Shown: piece after piece, positions 32,571 to 41,739 of the stretch
Numbering within the stretch: the first letter of the stretch is position 1
Layout of the letters: each line of letters starts with the position of its first letter
Origin: Ruegeria sp. HKCCD4315
Lineage (GTDB): Bacteria; Pseudomonadota; Alphaproteobacteria; Rhodobacterales; Rhodobacteraceae
Assembly: GCF_013112245.1 (NCBI RefSeq)
Contig: NZ_WVRN01000002.1
Coordinates: 558,001 to 622,000, forward strand
Length of the DNA stretch: 64,000 nt
Direction of reading: 5' to 3'
Translations under genes and position numbers: made by a program
Notes under the pieces: model-generated
Told to the model about the DNA's origin: nothing
Seen by the model: only the letters and a program-made list of their open reading frames with translations
Database searches by the model: none

Positions 32571-35222
32571 GTGCGATACGTTGCAAAAGGTATTTTGATT
32601 TGTTGCGCTGTCGCGTTTGTCGCTGTGTTTGCAGCTTGGCTTTTCCTGTCTTCTGCGTTGTTTTCCTCGGTCAGGACTGCTTTCGTCGAAAACCTGATCT
32701 CTAAGAAACTTGGCCAGGAGGTTAGAATTGAAGATGAAGTGCGTCTGGGTATCGGCCGGCAATTGCAGGTGTCAGCGGCAGGGCTGGAATTACCCGGTTC
32801 TCCGAATGCTGGTGTGAAACTTGCAGCAATCGATGAGATCGAGTTTGAAGTTTCCGCGCGCGACCTTTGGAACAATAAACTGTCACTGAGTGGTCTTTCA
32901 CTCTCAGGAGTTCATCTGAACCTAATCACAGACAAAGACGGCTCCGGAAACTGGCAGTCCATTTCCCAAACGGAAGCTGAAGCCGGGAAACCTGCAAATT
33001 CCCCGACGCCGCTGTTGGCCGGAATTCTAACGGACCGCAAAATTGATCTGACTGATATCGCCATTCTTTATCAGAACGATTTAAACGGACTTGAGTTGGA
33101 CCTTCAGCTTCCTGAGCTGCTCTTAAAGCGTGATACGGAAACCGATGTTGCGACGGCAGTCGGGGCCGGTTCGCTGAACGGAGAGAGGTTTGATCTGAAC
33201 GCGACATTCCCCACGGAGGACCCGTTTCGGTTGGCGGTGAACTTCGAACAGATTTCGATTGTCGCCGAGGAAGTCCCTCAAGACAGCGGTCTGCAAGTGG
33301 CAACGACCGTAGAGGTTGCCGAACTTGGCCAGCTTCTCGATATCCTGAAGCTGAGCCGCGTTTTGGAAGGTACAGGGAATATTGGCGCAACGTTCACATC
33401 AGTCGACGGCGTAGCACGGATTGATGACCTATCTGTATTGGCGGAATTAGATGGCGGGCAAAGCCTTTCGCTGACGGGGCAGATCGGAGAATTGGGTAAC
33501 CCGGAAGACGTATCGTTGACAACCCGCATTCGGTTGTACCCTGAAGATGCTGAGCCAGCCCCTGCCGCATCGCGATATGATCTTAAACTTATCGCAGTCG
33601 ACATGGTTATCGACAGCGTGCCTGGGCAGGTGCCGCAGCGACAAATGGTTATTAAGACCAACGGTTTCACGTTGGACACGTCCGGCGAAGGCCCGCCCCC
33701 GATTAAGTTCTCCGAGCTTTCCAGAACACCAGAAGGCGCCTTAAAAGTCGGAAACATCAACCTTAGAATTGGGAAACCAGCCGACCCGTTTATCATTTTG
33801 AACGGTTCGGTCGATGACGCGCTTCAGTTGCAAGGCATATCAGCAGAAGGCCTAATCGACATACCGGCAAGCAGTTTGATCTCGCCAGAATTGTTGGGAC
33901 CAGACGACCAGCTTGGCAGGTTTTCCGGTGACTTCCATTTGAACGGCGACATCAATCAGCTTTCGCTGACGAATTTGGATGGAAAGACAAGCGATACAGA
34001 CGTCTGGAACCTTGAAGTGCATGGCACTGTCAAAAATGTACTCAAATTCGAGGACCTGGATTTGGCAATTGACGTCGCAGTCCCATCCGGGGCAGACCTT
34101 TTGGAGGCACTATCACTTGAACGTGTGGAAACCGGGCAGGCTCGCCTTGAAATCAACCTCGTTAGCGAAGGCACCGATTGGAACGCCAGTGCTAATGTTG
34201 AGGTCGCCGACTCTATCTTGCAGATTATGGCCGATCTTGATGATGCAACAAGCGACCCGGTGCTGCAGGGTTCCATTGAGAGTGACCTGATAAAGATAGA
34301 TCAGATCCGAACTATTGTTCAGGCTGCCGCACAATTGCGGAAAATTGGCGGCCCAGAGCCGGAAGAGAAAGAAGCTAAGCAAGAAGAAGAGGGCGGCCAA
34401 GGTGCGTTAAGAGATGTAACGCTTAAACCTATCGGGCGTTCAATTCTCTTGTCCGGTATGGATATGGATGTCGACGTTGACCTTCGGCACATCGAAGGCG
34501 CCAAGGGCATCAGCAGTTTGCAGAGCGAACTGACGCTCAACGAAAATGAGCTCAAGGCCGGACCTTTGAAGTTCGAATATGGAGGGGCTCATTTCGACGT
34601 CAGCGGGCAGATGGATCTATCAAACGACGCGCATCTACTCACGTTGACCGGCAAAGCGGGCGGTTGGCAGCTGGATGACATTCTTCACAACCTGAACTTC
34701 AAAAAGGGTGCGAGCGGTACGATTTATGCAGATTTTTCGGTGACCGGCGGAACCGATTCACCGAAGCATTTTGCAAACAGCATGAACGGCAATGCCACAG
34801 TTTCAATGCGTGATGGCTCGATCGAGACGCAGCTTTTGGATCTGGCAGGGCTAGGGGTGCTACCTTGGGTGTTTACCAAAGAGAAGCAAAAGGTTGCTCC
34901 AATCGTATGCTTGCGTGCGCCGATTAGTATCTCAAATGGGAGTATTTCGACGAAACAAACCACATTGGAGACAGACCATGTCCAAGTTGTCGTCTTTGGC
35001 GGTGTTGATGTTGCGGGCAAGGTTTTGGACCTAAATCTGCAGCCCCGTAAGATTGGCGAACCTCTGTCGAAGAGCCCCTGGCCCGTGACCTTGAAGGGCC
35101 CGCTAGCCAAACCGAAGATTAAAGTCAAAGACGGGCCAAAAAGACTGAAACGATCGGATGGTGCGAACAAAATGCCGGTAAAAAGAAAACTTTGCGTTCC
35201 GGATATATTACAACTGCAGTAG
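32571..35222 (+). CDS. AsmA-family protein
   Basis: 883 residues. N-terminal membrane anchor (about 7-30), then the AsmA N-terminal region (EDEVRLGIGRQLQVSAAGLE, ARDLWNNKLSLSGLSLSGVH) and a long beta-rich body. The C-terminal AsmA_2 domain includes SGTIYADFSVTGGTDSPKHF, ANSMNGNATVSMRDGSIE and PWPVTLKGPLAKPKIKVK. AsmA proteins are inner-membrane-anchored periplasmic bridges linked to phospholipid transport and outer-membrane assembly. The start is GTG at 32571, with GGAG eight bases upstream. A Glu/Lys-rich insert lies at about 600-615. No operon partners. Confidence 0.85.
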   Translation: MRYVAKGILICCAVAFVAVFAAWLFLSSALFSSVRTAFVENLISKKLGQEVRIEDEVRLGIGRQLQVSAAGLELPGSPNAGVKLAAIDEIEFEVSARDLWNNKLSLSGLSLSGVHLNLITDKDGSGNWQSISQTEAEAGKPANSPTPLLAGILTDRKIDLTDIAILYQNDLNGLELDLQLPELLLKRDTETDVATAVGAGSLNGERFDLNATFPTEDPFRLAVNFEQISIVAEEVPQDSGLQVATTVEVAELGQLLDILKLSRVLEGTGNIGATFTSVDGVARIDDLSVLAELDGGQSLSLTGQIGELGNPEDVSLTTRIRLYPEDAEPAPAASRYDLKLIAVDMVIDSVPGQVPQRQMVIKTNGFTLDTSGEGPPPIKFSELSRTPEGALKVGNINLRIGKPADPFIILNGSVDDALQLQGISAEGLIDIPASSLISPELLGPDDQLGRFSGDFHLNGDINQLSLTNLDGKTSDTDVWNLEVHGTVKNVLKFEDLDLAIDVAVPSGADLLEALSLERVETGQARLEINLVSEGTDWNASANVEVADSILQIMADLDDATSDPVLQGSIESDLIKIDQIRTIVQAAAQLRKIGGPEPEEKEAKQEEEGGQGALRDVTLKPIGRSILLSGMDMDVDVDLRHIEGAKGISSLQSELTLNENELKAGPLKFEYGGAHFDVSGQMDLSNDAHLLTLTGKAGGWQLDDILHNLNFKKGASGTIYADFSVTGGTDSPKHFANSMNGNATVSMRDGSIETQLLDLAGLGVLPWVFTKEKQKVAPIVCLRAPISISNGSISTKQTTLETDHVQVVVFGGVDVAGKVLDLNLQPRKIGEPLSKSPWPVTLKGPLAKPKIKVKDGPKRLKRSDGANKMPVKRKLCVPDILQLQ

Positions 35223-35290
35223 TGGCGGAGGCGATCAGTTGAAGTCAAATCTAGAGTTCAGAAAGGCAGACTTTGCTTCCGAAAAGCAAT

Positions 35291-35360
35291 TTCTGCTTTG
35301 GGCTCAGAGCGGTCGTTCGCTGCGTTCCGTCTGAATGACCGCTCTGCGGACAAAGCAGAA
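35291..35360. repeat. Intergenic hairpin repeat, copy 1
   Basis: Large imperfect palindrome: TTCTGCTTTG...AGAGCGGTC, a central GTTCGCTGCGTTCCGTCTG-type loop, then GACCGCTCT...CAAAGCAGAA. It lies between two convergent genes and could act as a bidirectional terminator. Related copies are at 39986, 41391 and 58030. Confidence 0.7.
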
Positions 35361-35421
35361 GTATGAACTCAGCCGCGAGAAAACCTACGCACACATCCGG
35401 CAAACAGGCTCAATGCTGCGA

Positions 35422-36321
35422 TCAGAACCTTACCCTAAACGCCAGCCCGACCAATGGCGCTGTTTCATAGCTCTGACGGCTAATTTCCGCTCCATTCGCA
35501 TCATCTAGCGTCAGGCGGCCGTCAATTTCTGCGCCTGCAAATACGCTCAATGAAACCCCAGGATTCGGGTTGTACCCAACAGAAAGAACTACAGGGATAC
35601 TCTTATCTTCACCTACGCCATCCGGGGCAAGGCCATCCCCATCCAACCTGAATCGTATCCTTTCCGATCGCGCGGTCAACGAAAGGTCTATCGTGTCATT
35701 CAACGCGTAACTCAGTGTCAATCCGGGGCCTTGCGTCGCTCCTACACCAGAGCCAGTGTTCAAGTTCCAGCGATCATTTATGTCCCAGTCGATCAGCAAA
35801 GCTGGAAAGAAATCAGTACTGTCATCGTCAAATTGAGAAAACGCACCGAAGGCCGGGCCTATCGTCAGGCGCTCGCCCAGTTGCCAAGCAATACCAGCAA
35901 AAACACCATAGGTTCTGCCGTCAGATGAGGAGGCCCCGCTTTGATAGTCCCACCTGATTTGTGGCGACACAAAAACCGTAGCAGTGTCACCCACACGAAA
36001 CCGGACAGGAACAGCAATGCGAAGGTCACGGATGTTTTCCCAAGGCTGGTTGTTCGGTTGGCTGAAGTTATAATCCAGCTTGCCAAAGCTGGTGGAAAGC
36101 CCAACGGAGTTGCCTTCTTCCAGATTGTAAAGTGCGGTGACACGTAGAAATGATCGACTTGCAGAGAACTCGCCACCGCCGCTCAAATCCGCGTCCCCTT
36201 GAAATGCAGCAAGCCCGTCAATCTGATACGCCCAATCTAGCCGGGACTGTGCAGCAGACGAAAACGCTGTGCATCCTAGAGAAATAGCTCCAAAGCAGCA
36301 CGTTAGAAAAAGGTTTTTCAT
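35422..36321 (-). CDS. Secreted outer-membrane beta-barrel protein
   Basis: 299 residues with a clear signal peptide (MKNLFLTCCFGAISLGCTAF then SSAAQ). The mature part is built of alternating amphipathic strands, for example SFLRVTALYNLEEGNSVGLS, TATVFVSPQIRWDYQSGA, IDLSLTARSERIRFRLDG, and ends in LVGLAFRVRF: a terminal Phe typical of outer-membrane barrels recognised by the Bam machine. DUF-type porin or outer-membrane-protein families are possible; no substrate can be named. The ATG at 36321 is chosen because it gives the signal peptide; an upstream in-frame start would mask it. Confidence 0.75.
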   Translation of the reverse strand: MKNLFLTCCFGAISLGCTAFSSAAQSRLDWAYQIDGLAAFQGDADLSGGGEFSASRSFLRVTALYNLEEGNSVGLSTSFGKLDYNFSQPNNQPWENIRDLRIAVPVRFRVGDTATVFVSPQIRWDYQSGASSSDGRTYGVFAGIAWQLGERLTIGPAFGAFSQFDDDSTDFFPALLIDWDINDRWNLNTGSGVGATQGPGLTLSYALNDTIDLSLTARSERIRFRLDGDGLAPDGVGEDKSIPVVLSVGYNPNPGVSLSVFAGAEIDGRLTLDDANGAEISRQSYETAPLVGLAFRVRF

Positions 36322-36491
36322 GTGACATTTCCTACGTGACGCTTGATTCCCTTTGGGTTGCCATTCCTGAACGAGCGGTTCAAGTCCTTTAAAGGCTGCT
36401 GTGCGGACGAAGCGTACAAGCGTACTCAATCACCGTTTTTTGCAACACGAAGCTCAAGCAACGACATTGAAAGCCAATTGCTGAATGCGGT

Positions 36492-38105
36492 TTATTCATC
36501 TTGATGAGCAAGCTTTCCGTCCCATTCTTCTGTCGAAACCTTGGGTTCCGGCGGGTCTGCAATGTAGGACGGTGTCATTATCTGTGTTCCGTTTTCATTA
36601 AACACATCGACAATGTTTTCGCGCAAATCCGACAAAATCTTGGGCAAGCTCGATCCGCGCGAAGTATATGCGTTGATCTCATAATTGATTGCGTAGTCAG
36701 CTAGCTTCGTCCAAAGGACAAAAGGTTCGGGGCTCTTTCTTAACCCTTGGGTTCGCTGAGCAGCTTCTATCAGCATCGCTTTAATTTTCTTTGGTGGCTC
36801 CTCGTATCCGATCCCTACTGTCGTGTGGACCAACAGCCCCCGGCCATCCACTTTGCGCGAGTAGTTTACGACCTCGGAGTTGAGTAGCTGTGCATTTGGA
36901 ATGCTTATCATCTCGTTCTTTATCGATTTAATCAGTGTTTCCATTAACTTGATCTCTGTTACGTCTCCGATCTTGTCCCCAACCTGAATGCGGTCACCGA
37001 CGTTGGTACTGCGTCTGTAGATAACAAACAGGCCGGCCATCATGTTTGAAACAACGGTGTTCGAACCGAGCGAAACCATAATACCCGCCAAAATCGTCAA
37101 GCCCTGAAAAGCCCGGGAATCGGAACCAGGGATATAGGGGTAGGCAAACACAAGCGCGATGACGATGACCAACGCTCTGAACAACATGTTGGTAGGAGCG
37201 ATCCAATGATCTTCAAAGTCTTTGAGTTCGAAAGCACCATTCTCGAGGTTTTCAAAGAACAGATCGAGGCCGCGAATTGCCAACCGTGTCACAGCTGCGA
37301 TGATTGCGAGCATGACTAAGTTGGGGACGTATCCAACAATTGCCAAAACAACAGTTACGAGCGGCTCGCTTACGTACTTCAAGAGGATCTGGGCTATGCC
37401 CTGCGTTTCAGCAAAGGAGAGCAGCACCAATGAAAGGTAGTAATAGAAAAAGAACAGAAACAGGACCCACATCAATATGTGGATTGAATAGACGATAAGC
37501 GACGCAATTGCCCTGCTTCTCAAGATCGATTTTGTGGCTTCCTCGACGCCTTCGGCTCTCTTTTCCAAGTTTATTCTGATGTATTCTAGTAGGCTTCGCC
37601 GCTTCGCAAAAAACGCATACGAAGCGAGGGCAAAGACTGCCGTCCAAGCAAATGCAGCCATCGCACTATCTACTCTGCCCTCATTGGACCGAGCATCTCG
37701 GTATTGGAGGATCGCAGTCTCAATCGCTTCAGCCTGAAGCCCAGCCAAGACTTCAATAGCCATTTGTTCGTGCTCGGCGTCAGCTTGGGTGGTTATTGTA
37801 ACCATTTGCCCGTCGACGCGTATCATTTTCCCAAATTCGGCGTCCGAAACCTGAACCTGAACCGAAGCCTTCTTCGAAGCATCGGCGACCTGAGCAATCC
37901 GTTCCTCGATCTTTCTCGCTCGTTCGGTAGCGGGCAACGCACTTGATCCGCGAACCAAGAACAACTCTTCGCCATCCACAATCACTGGCGCAATAAACTC
38001 GGGATCCTCTCTCTCTTCAGCCGGTGCGAGAATTTCTTCTGACTGAGCAAACGCGACGCCGCAGGCGAACAGAAGTGGCAGGAGCCATAACGTAAGAGCC
38101 CTCAT
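36492..38105 (-). CDS. MscS-family mechanosensitive channel (second of pair)
   Basis: 537 residues. Signal peptide (MRALTLWLLPLLFACGVAFA), a periplasmic region, then several membrane helices and an MscS core. The pore-lining helix and beta domain read AFQGLTILAGIMVSLGSNTV, VSNMMAGLFVIYRRSTNVGD and RIQVGDKIGDVTEIKLMETL. A cytoplasmic C-terminal domain follows. The start overlaps the stop of the upstream mscS-like gene by four bases, so the two are co-translated and may form a heteromeric or paired osmotic release system. Confidence 0.88.
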   Translation of the reverse strand: MRALTLWLLPLLFACGVAFAQSEEILAPAEEREDPEFIAPVIVDGEELFLVRGSSALPATERARKIEERIAQVADASKKASVQVQVSDAEFGKMIRVDGQMVTITTQADAEHEQMAIEVLAGLQAEAIETAILQYRDARSNEGRVDSAMAAFAWTAVFALASYAFFAKRRSLLEYIRINLEKRAEGVEEATKSILRSRAIASLIVYSIHILMWVLFLFFFYYYLSLVLLSFAETQGIAQILLKYVSEPLVTVVLAIVGYVPNLVMLAIIAAVTRLAIRGLDLFFENLENGAFELKDFEDHWIAPTNMLFRALVIVIALVFAYPYIPGSDSRAFQGLTILAGIMVSLGSNTVVSNMMAGLFVIYRRSTNVGDRIQVGDKIGDVTEIKLMETLIKSIKNEMISIPNAQLLNSEVVNYSRKVDGRGLLVHTTVGIGYEEPPKKIKAMLIEAAQRTQGLRKSPEPFVLWTKLADYAINYEINAYTSRGSSLPKILSDLRENIVDVFNENGTQIMTPSYIADPPEPKVSTEEWDGKLAHQDE

Positions 38106-39424
38106 GATTCTGCTCCTTCTACGGGAATTATGTGCACATCGCGTTGCGGGAATGGTATAGATATACCTTCTTCATCAAACCTCTCTTTTGCTTGACCAGT
38201 GAGGTCCCAAAAGACGGTCCAATAGTCATCGGACTTTGACCATGGGCGGCAGAAGATGTTGACCGAGTTGTCTCCCAACTCACCCACAAAAATTTCTGGT
38301 TCCGGTGTTTTCAGACAAAGTTGGTGACGCGCGACCAAGTCCCTAAGGACTTCAATTGCTTGGGCAGCGTTGTCCGAATACGCGATGCCAAAGACCAGAT
38401 CCACCCGACGTTCTTCGGATGCGCTCACATTAGTAATGACATCCCCCCAAATCTTGCTGTTCGGTACTATGATAATCTGATTGTCAAATGTTCTGATCTT
38501 GGTTGAAACCACGGACATCTCATCAACAAATCCCGAGGAGCCGCCAACCTGAATATAATCGCCAGTGTCGAATGGCTTGAGAACCATGATCATCAAACCG
38601 CTTGCGAGGTTGCCTAACGTTTCCTGCAATGCGAAACCTAGGATGAACGACAAACCGCCAAGCACGGCAAAAAGCGGTGTAACGTTAACTCCGAACAAAG
38701 CTAAAACGACGAGTATGCCAAGGACGAAGACGGCCCAGTACACGGTGGTGGCAATGAAGCGTTTCAGCATTCTGGAGATAGTTGGAATTTTGTTCAAACC
38801 CCTTTCAGTGACCCGGCGCACCATTCGAGCAATGAACATCATGACCCAAACCGCCAACAAAACGCCCAAACCAGCCATCAGCAGCCCAACGCCCCCATCC
38901 CATGAAAACAGCCACGCCCAAGCGTTTTGAAAAAGTGTTTGAATATCGGTTGTTTTTAGGGCTCCCGTTTTCAATGCAAGAATATAGTCAGTATGCGGTT
39001 CCAGATCTTCCGCCTTTGCGCCTTTCAGGGTCCATGCCTCGAGCACCAGGCGATAGTTGTTGAGAATGTCTGATCCAGAGTCGTTCAAGGAGGACAACTG
39101 AGACCGCAAGTTGTCTTCCAGAGTTCCGCTCGCCGATCGAAGTTGCAAGTTTACTTGCGCGACTTCTTCGAGCCGAGAGCGCACATAACTCTGCCAAGTA
39201 CCAGCAATCTGGGAAAGCTCTTCCGCAGTTAAGGGAACAAGTAGGATCTCGAGATCGTCGGCCGCAATTATCTCATCTACGACTGCATCCATAAGATCGT
39301 CGCTTTCCGCCTCCGAAACTTCTTGGTCCGCCTCAGTTTCTTGCGCGCCGGCAGGAAAAGCGCCTGATAACGCCGCAAACCAAAGGAATGACCAAATCGT
39401 CAACGTTTTCAGTGCTCGTCTCAT
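38102..39424 (-). CDS. MscS-family mechanosensitive channel (first of pair)
   Basis: 440 residues. Signal peptide (LTIWSFLWFAALSGAFPAGA), an acidic periplasmic helix region (QETEADQEVSEAESDDLMDA), and an MscS domain: LFAVLGGLSFILGFALQETL, GNLASGLMIMVLKPFDTGDY, IQVGGSSGFVDEMSVVSTKI, IVPNSKIWGDVITN. MscS channels open on hypo-osmotic shock. Promoter-proximal member of a two-gene operon. Confidence 0.9.
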   Translation of the reverse strand: MRRALKTLTIWSFLWFAALSGAFPAGAQETEADQEVSEAESDDLMDAVVDEIIAADDLEILLVPLTAEELSQIAGTWQSYVRSRLEEVAQVNLQLRSASGTLEDNLRSQLSSLNDSGSDILNNYRLVLEAWTLKGAKAEDLEPHTDYILALKTGALKTTDIQTLFQNAWAWLFSWDGGVGLLMAGLGVLLAVWVMMFIARMVRRVTERGLNKIPTISRMLKRFIATTVYWAVFVLGILVVLALFGVNVTPLFAVLGGLSFILGFALQETLGNLASGLMIMVLKPFDTGDYIQVGGSSGFVDEMSVVSTKIRTFDNQIIIVPNSKIWGDVITNVSASEERRVDLVFGIAYSDNAAQAIEVLRDLVARHQLCLKTPEPEIFVGELGDNSVNIFCRPWSKSDDYWTVFWDLTGQAKERFDEEGISIPFPQRDVHIIPVEGAES

Positions 39425-40253
39425 CTATCTGTCCCCCACCTATTTAACAGTCGAAGAGAGCACACTCAGACGCAACAAATCCAGAATTATGTTTATGTTT
39501 GAATGTTTCACTGTGACCAACAGACACTTTGTTTGGGTCTAACTCTAGATCTGATCACTCACCCGGATCAGCCGGAAATCTGTACTCTGCTGGAAACGCT
39601 CACGCCAGTTTAAGTAGGTTAGCCGAAAGCTTGAAGCCTAAGGCCAAGAGGCAAACACAAACGTACCACCTCGAGGGGTGGTCGTTTTGCTCGCTCCGAT
39701 TTGGAAAACAGTTGGCACTATCAAATATGCAAATTGGATACATAAAAAAATCTGGCATCGATATATCGAGATGTTTCCCGTAGTGAGTGCGGGCATCGTT
39801 TTGATTACCTAGCACTTTCCTACAGCCCTGCGTTGAACCCATCCCAGGGCAATCGACGCGGGGTATTTACTTTCAGTATCTTCTAAAAGTAACTCTTCAG
39901 TAACGATGTTGTTGTTCCAACGCACGGCGTACGTTAGCCCGAAAAAGTTATGAAAAAAGGTCGGTTTAGGGAAATACTCCGTCTTCTTTGAGCACTGAGC
40001 AGCCGTTCGCTGCGGTCTGTTACTGGGACCGCTTTGCGCACAAAGCTGATGATGCTTACCAAAACCACCTGCATAAAACGGCACACTGGGACTAGTTTGC
40101 GAGGGGCCCGAGGCCGCTTACCTTGACGATCTCCGGCTGAAATCTTGCTCGCTGCCTTTACAGCATCAAATTATCAAAGAGCTATGATTCTAGCTATAGT
40201 TGCAGCTGAGACAGTTAGTGTCACGATAAGCAAGTTGGACTCCTTGAGAGTTG
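39425..40253. other. Gene-poor intergenic region
   Basis: About 830 bp without a supportable gene. Short open frames here have no ribosome binding site and no recognisable motif. The only structure I see is one copy of the intergenic hairpin repeat (39986-40045). The region lies between the mscS operon and a decayed Hint-domain gene and may itself be decayed sequence. Confidence 0.5.
39986..40045. repeat. Intergenic hairpin repeat, copy 2
   Basis: Diverged member of the family at 35291: CTTTGAGCACTGAGCAGCCG at the left, then TTCGCTGCGGTCTGTTACTG and GGACCGCTTTGCGCACAAAG at the right. The outer CTTTG/CAAAG pairing and the inner GTTCGCTGC loop are conserved; the rest has drifted. Confidence 0.6.
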
Positions 40254-41191
40254 CTATCCTAGATTTCTCACAGCTTGTAATAGCGCGCACTCAAATCGCT
40301 TGAGCGATGGCCGTGCTATCGGACCGTAATCTCCAACTTTAATCCGCAACTCTGGAAAAACCTCTAAAATCTCGTCCCGTGTGTCCTTTTCCAGCCTGTT
40401 GATCACGTAGTGCCCAGGGTGGAAACTCTACGAAAGCGCGTCTTCGGCTAAGATGATCTCGTGTTCTTCAAACAAAATATGTGAAAGTATTCTACTTCGG
40501 CCGCAGGGTACTGATAGATCGTATCGCAATTCACAAGGTGCTTTGCTGCTGCAAGAACACATTGCTGACCGAAAAAGAGTTCTGCCCGCCATCCACAAAT
40601 TAACATGCGATGCTGTGGGGACACCACCGGATCTCTTGACGGTTCGTTCTTGCCCAATGCGCCCGCTCGAATACAAATCGGCCGTAGTTTCGGATTTAAC
40701 CTTAGATCAACGGCAGTGAGTTTTCGCGAACCGATCCATCGAATTGGTTGAAGACCGTGATCCATTGTTTGGATCAAATCACCTGGTTGTAGAACCTCAA
40801 TTGGCCGTTTTTTTGTGTCGGTCTGAATAAGCGTTCCCGATACAAAGCACGGAATGATGTAATCGCCCCGGTCAAGGTCGCCTTCCTTGATCGTATCCGG
40901 CGGAACGTCCACTACTCCTTCAGGAGTGAAAACCTTCCATTGACCCGTATTGGGCCCAGTACTTGGAACGGTCTCTACCACTATCCAAGTGCTAGTGCCG
41001 TTTGTGAATGTGCCGTTAAAAGTGCCAATAGTAACTCCGTTTTCAAGGATTGGTTCCCCGAACTCGAAGACATTGTTCGCGTTGGTGTCGGTGAGAACTC
41101 CGCCGGTTGAGTCAAAAGAACCCTGCTTGTAGTTCGAGCTGTTTCCGGCCTCGTCGTAACTAAATGAAGATGTGAAGTCTAAGGACGCCAA
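40254..41191 (-). pseudogene. Hint-domain (Hedgehog/intein-like) protein, frameshifted and with a stop
   Basis: The first 247 residues are open: an N-terminal region, then a Hint domain beginning at Cys115 (PCFVSGTLIQTDTKKRPIEV, LQPGDLIQTMDHGLQPIRWI, DPVVSPQHRMLI). Roseobacters carry many such proteins. At EVEYFHI (about 40488) the frame shifts. The expected continuation ILFEEHEIILAEDALS is in another frame, followed by an in-frame TAG. After it come SFHPGHYVINRLEKDTRDEI and YGPIARPSLKRFECALLQAV to a stop at 40254. The usual C-terminus is thus present but broken twice. Either a pseudogene or a truncated 247-residue product. Confidence 0.78.
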
Positions 41192-41390
41192 TTAAACGCT
41201 CTCACCCAGCAAGATATATTGGTGTTTGAATATTATATCTATTAGCTCTCTTATCAAGTTTCCGAAGGCCGGCGATACTTCTGCTCGGTGAATTGTTTTG
41301 TGCCCAACCGCTACTCATATTTCTTTGGGAAGTTCGCGGATCAGATCGGAAGCATACTGCGACATTAGGTCTTCAGCCTCGCACCGGCCG

Positions 41391-41450
41391 CTTTGGGCTC
41401 CCAGCGGTCGTTCGCAGCGTTCTGTCTGCATGACCGCTACGCGGACAAAA
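41391..41450. repeat. Intergenic hairpin repeat, copy 3
   Basis: CTTTGGGCTCCCAGCGGTCG, TTCGCAGCGTTCTGTCTGCA, TGACCGCTACGCGGACAAAA: the same plan as the copy at 35291, with AGCGGTC/GACCGCT as the main stem. Confidence 0.68.
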
Positions 41451-41592
41451 CCGACTTCTCCTTCGTCTCTTCGAATGGCCGCTTCTGATAATCGGAGAAG
41501 AGATCCATATCAGTCATCGGCACTTGTGTTGTGTGTATCCACACCCCATATATTTCCTACCCGAAATGGAGACTTCATGTCCTGGTAAGGAA

Positions 41593-41676
41593 GGGAGGCA
41601 GAGCGCCTCCCGGTGCACATCGAACAATTGAAACAGCTCCGTAGCCTCAAGGCTGACGGCTCCTCATGATGTGCAC
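41593..41676 (-). ncRNA. Candidate structured RNA upstream of rsgA
   Basis: Three nested or adjacent stems in 84 bp: GGGAGGC/GCCTCCC hairpin (41593-41611); a perfect 9-bp pair GTGCACATC (41613-41621) with GATGTGCAC (41668-41676); and inside it CCGTAGCC-TCAA-GGCTGACGG with one bulged G. Read on the minus strand, the GC-rich hairpin comes last and is followed by TTCCTTA, so a short minus-strand RNA with its own terminator is the more natural reading. A plus-strand leader of rsgA is the alternative. I cannot match it to a named RNA family. Confidence 0.5.
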
Positions 41677-41739
41677 ATTCGTTTCCTACCATCATCGCTC
41701 AAGAATAGCTTGGGCTAGAGACATGAAAGTGGACACCCC

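Larger units (their letters stand above)
41192..41739. other. Intergenic region with repeat and structured element
   Basis: 548 bp without a protein-coding gene. It contains hairpin repeat copy 3 (41391-41450) and a compact set of nested inverted repeats (41593-41676) described separately. Short minus-strand frames across the latter are probably spurious. Confidence 0.5.

Noticed and set aside
39529..39783. 84-codon frame in the spacer after the mscS operon
   Set aside because: No ribosome binding site, no motif, and unusual composition; it looks random.
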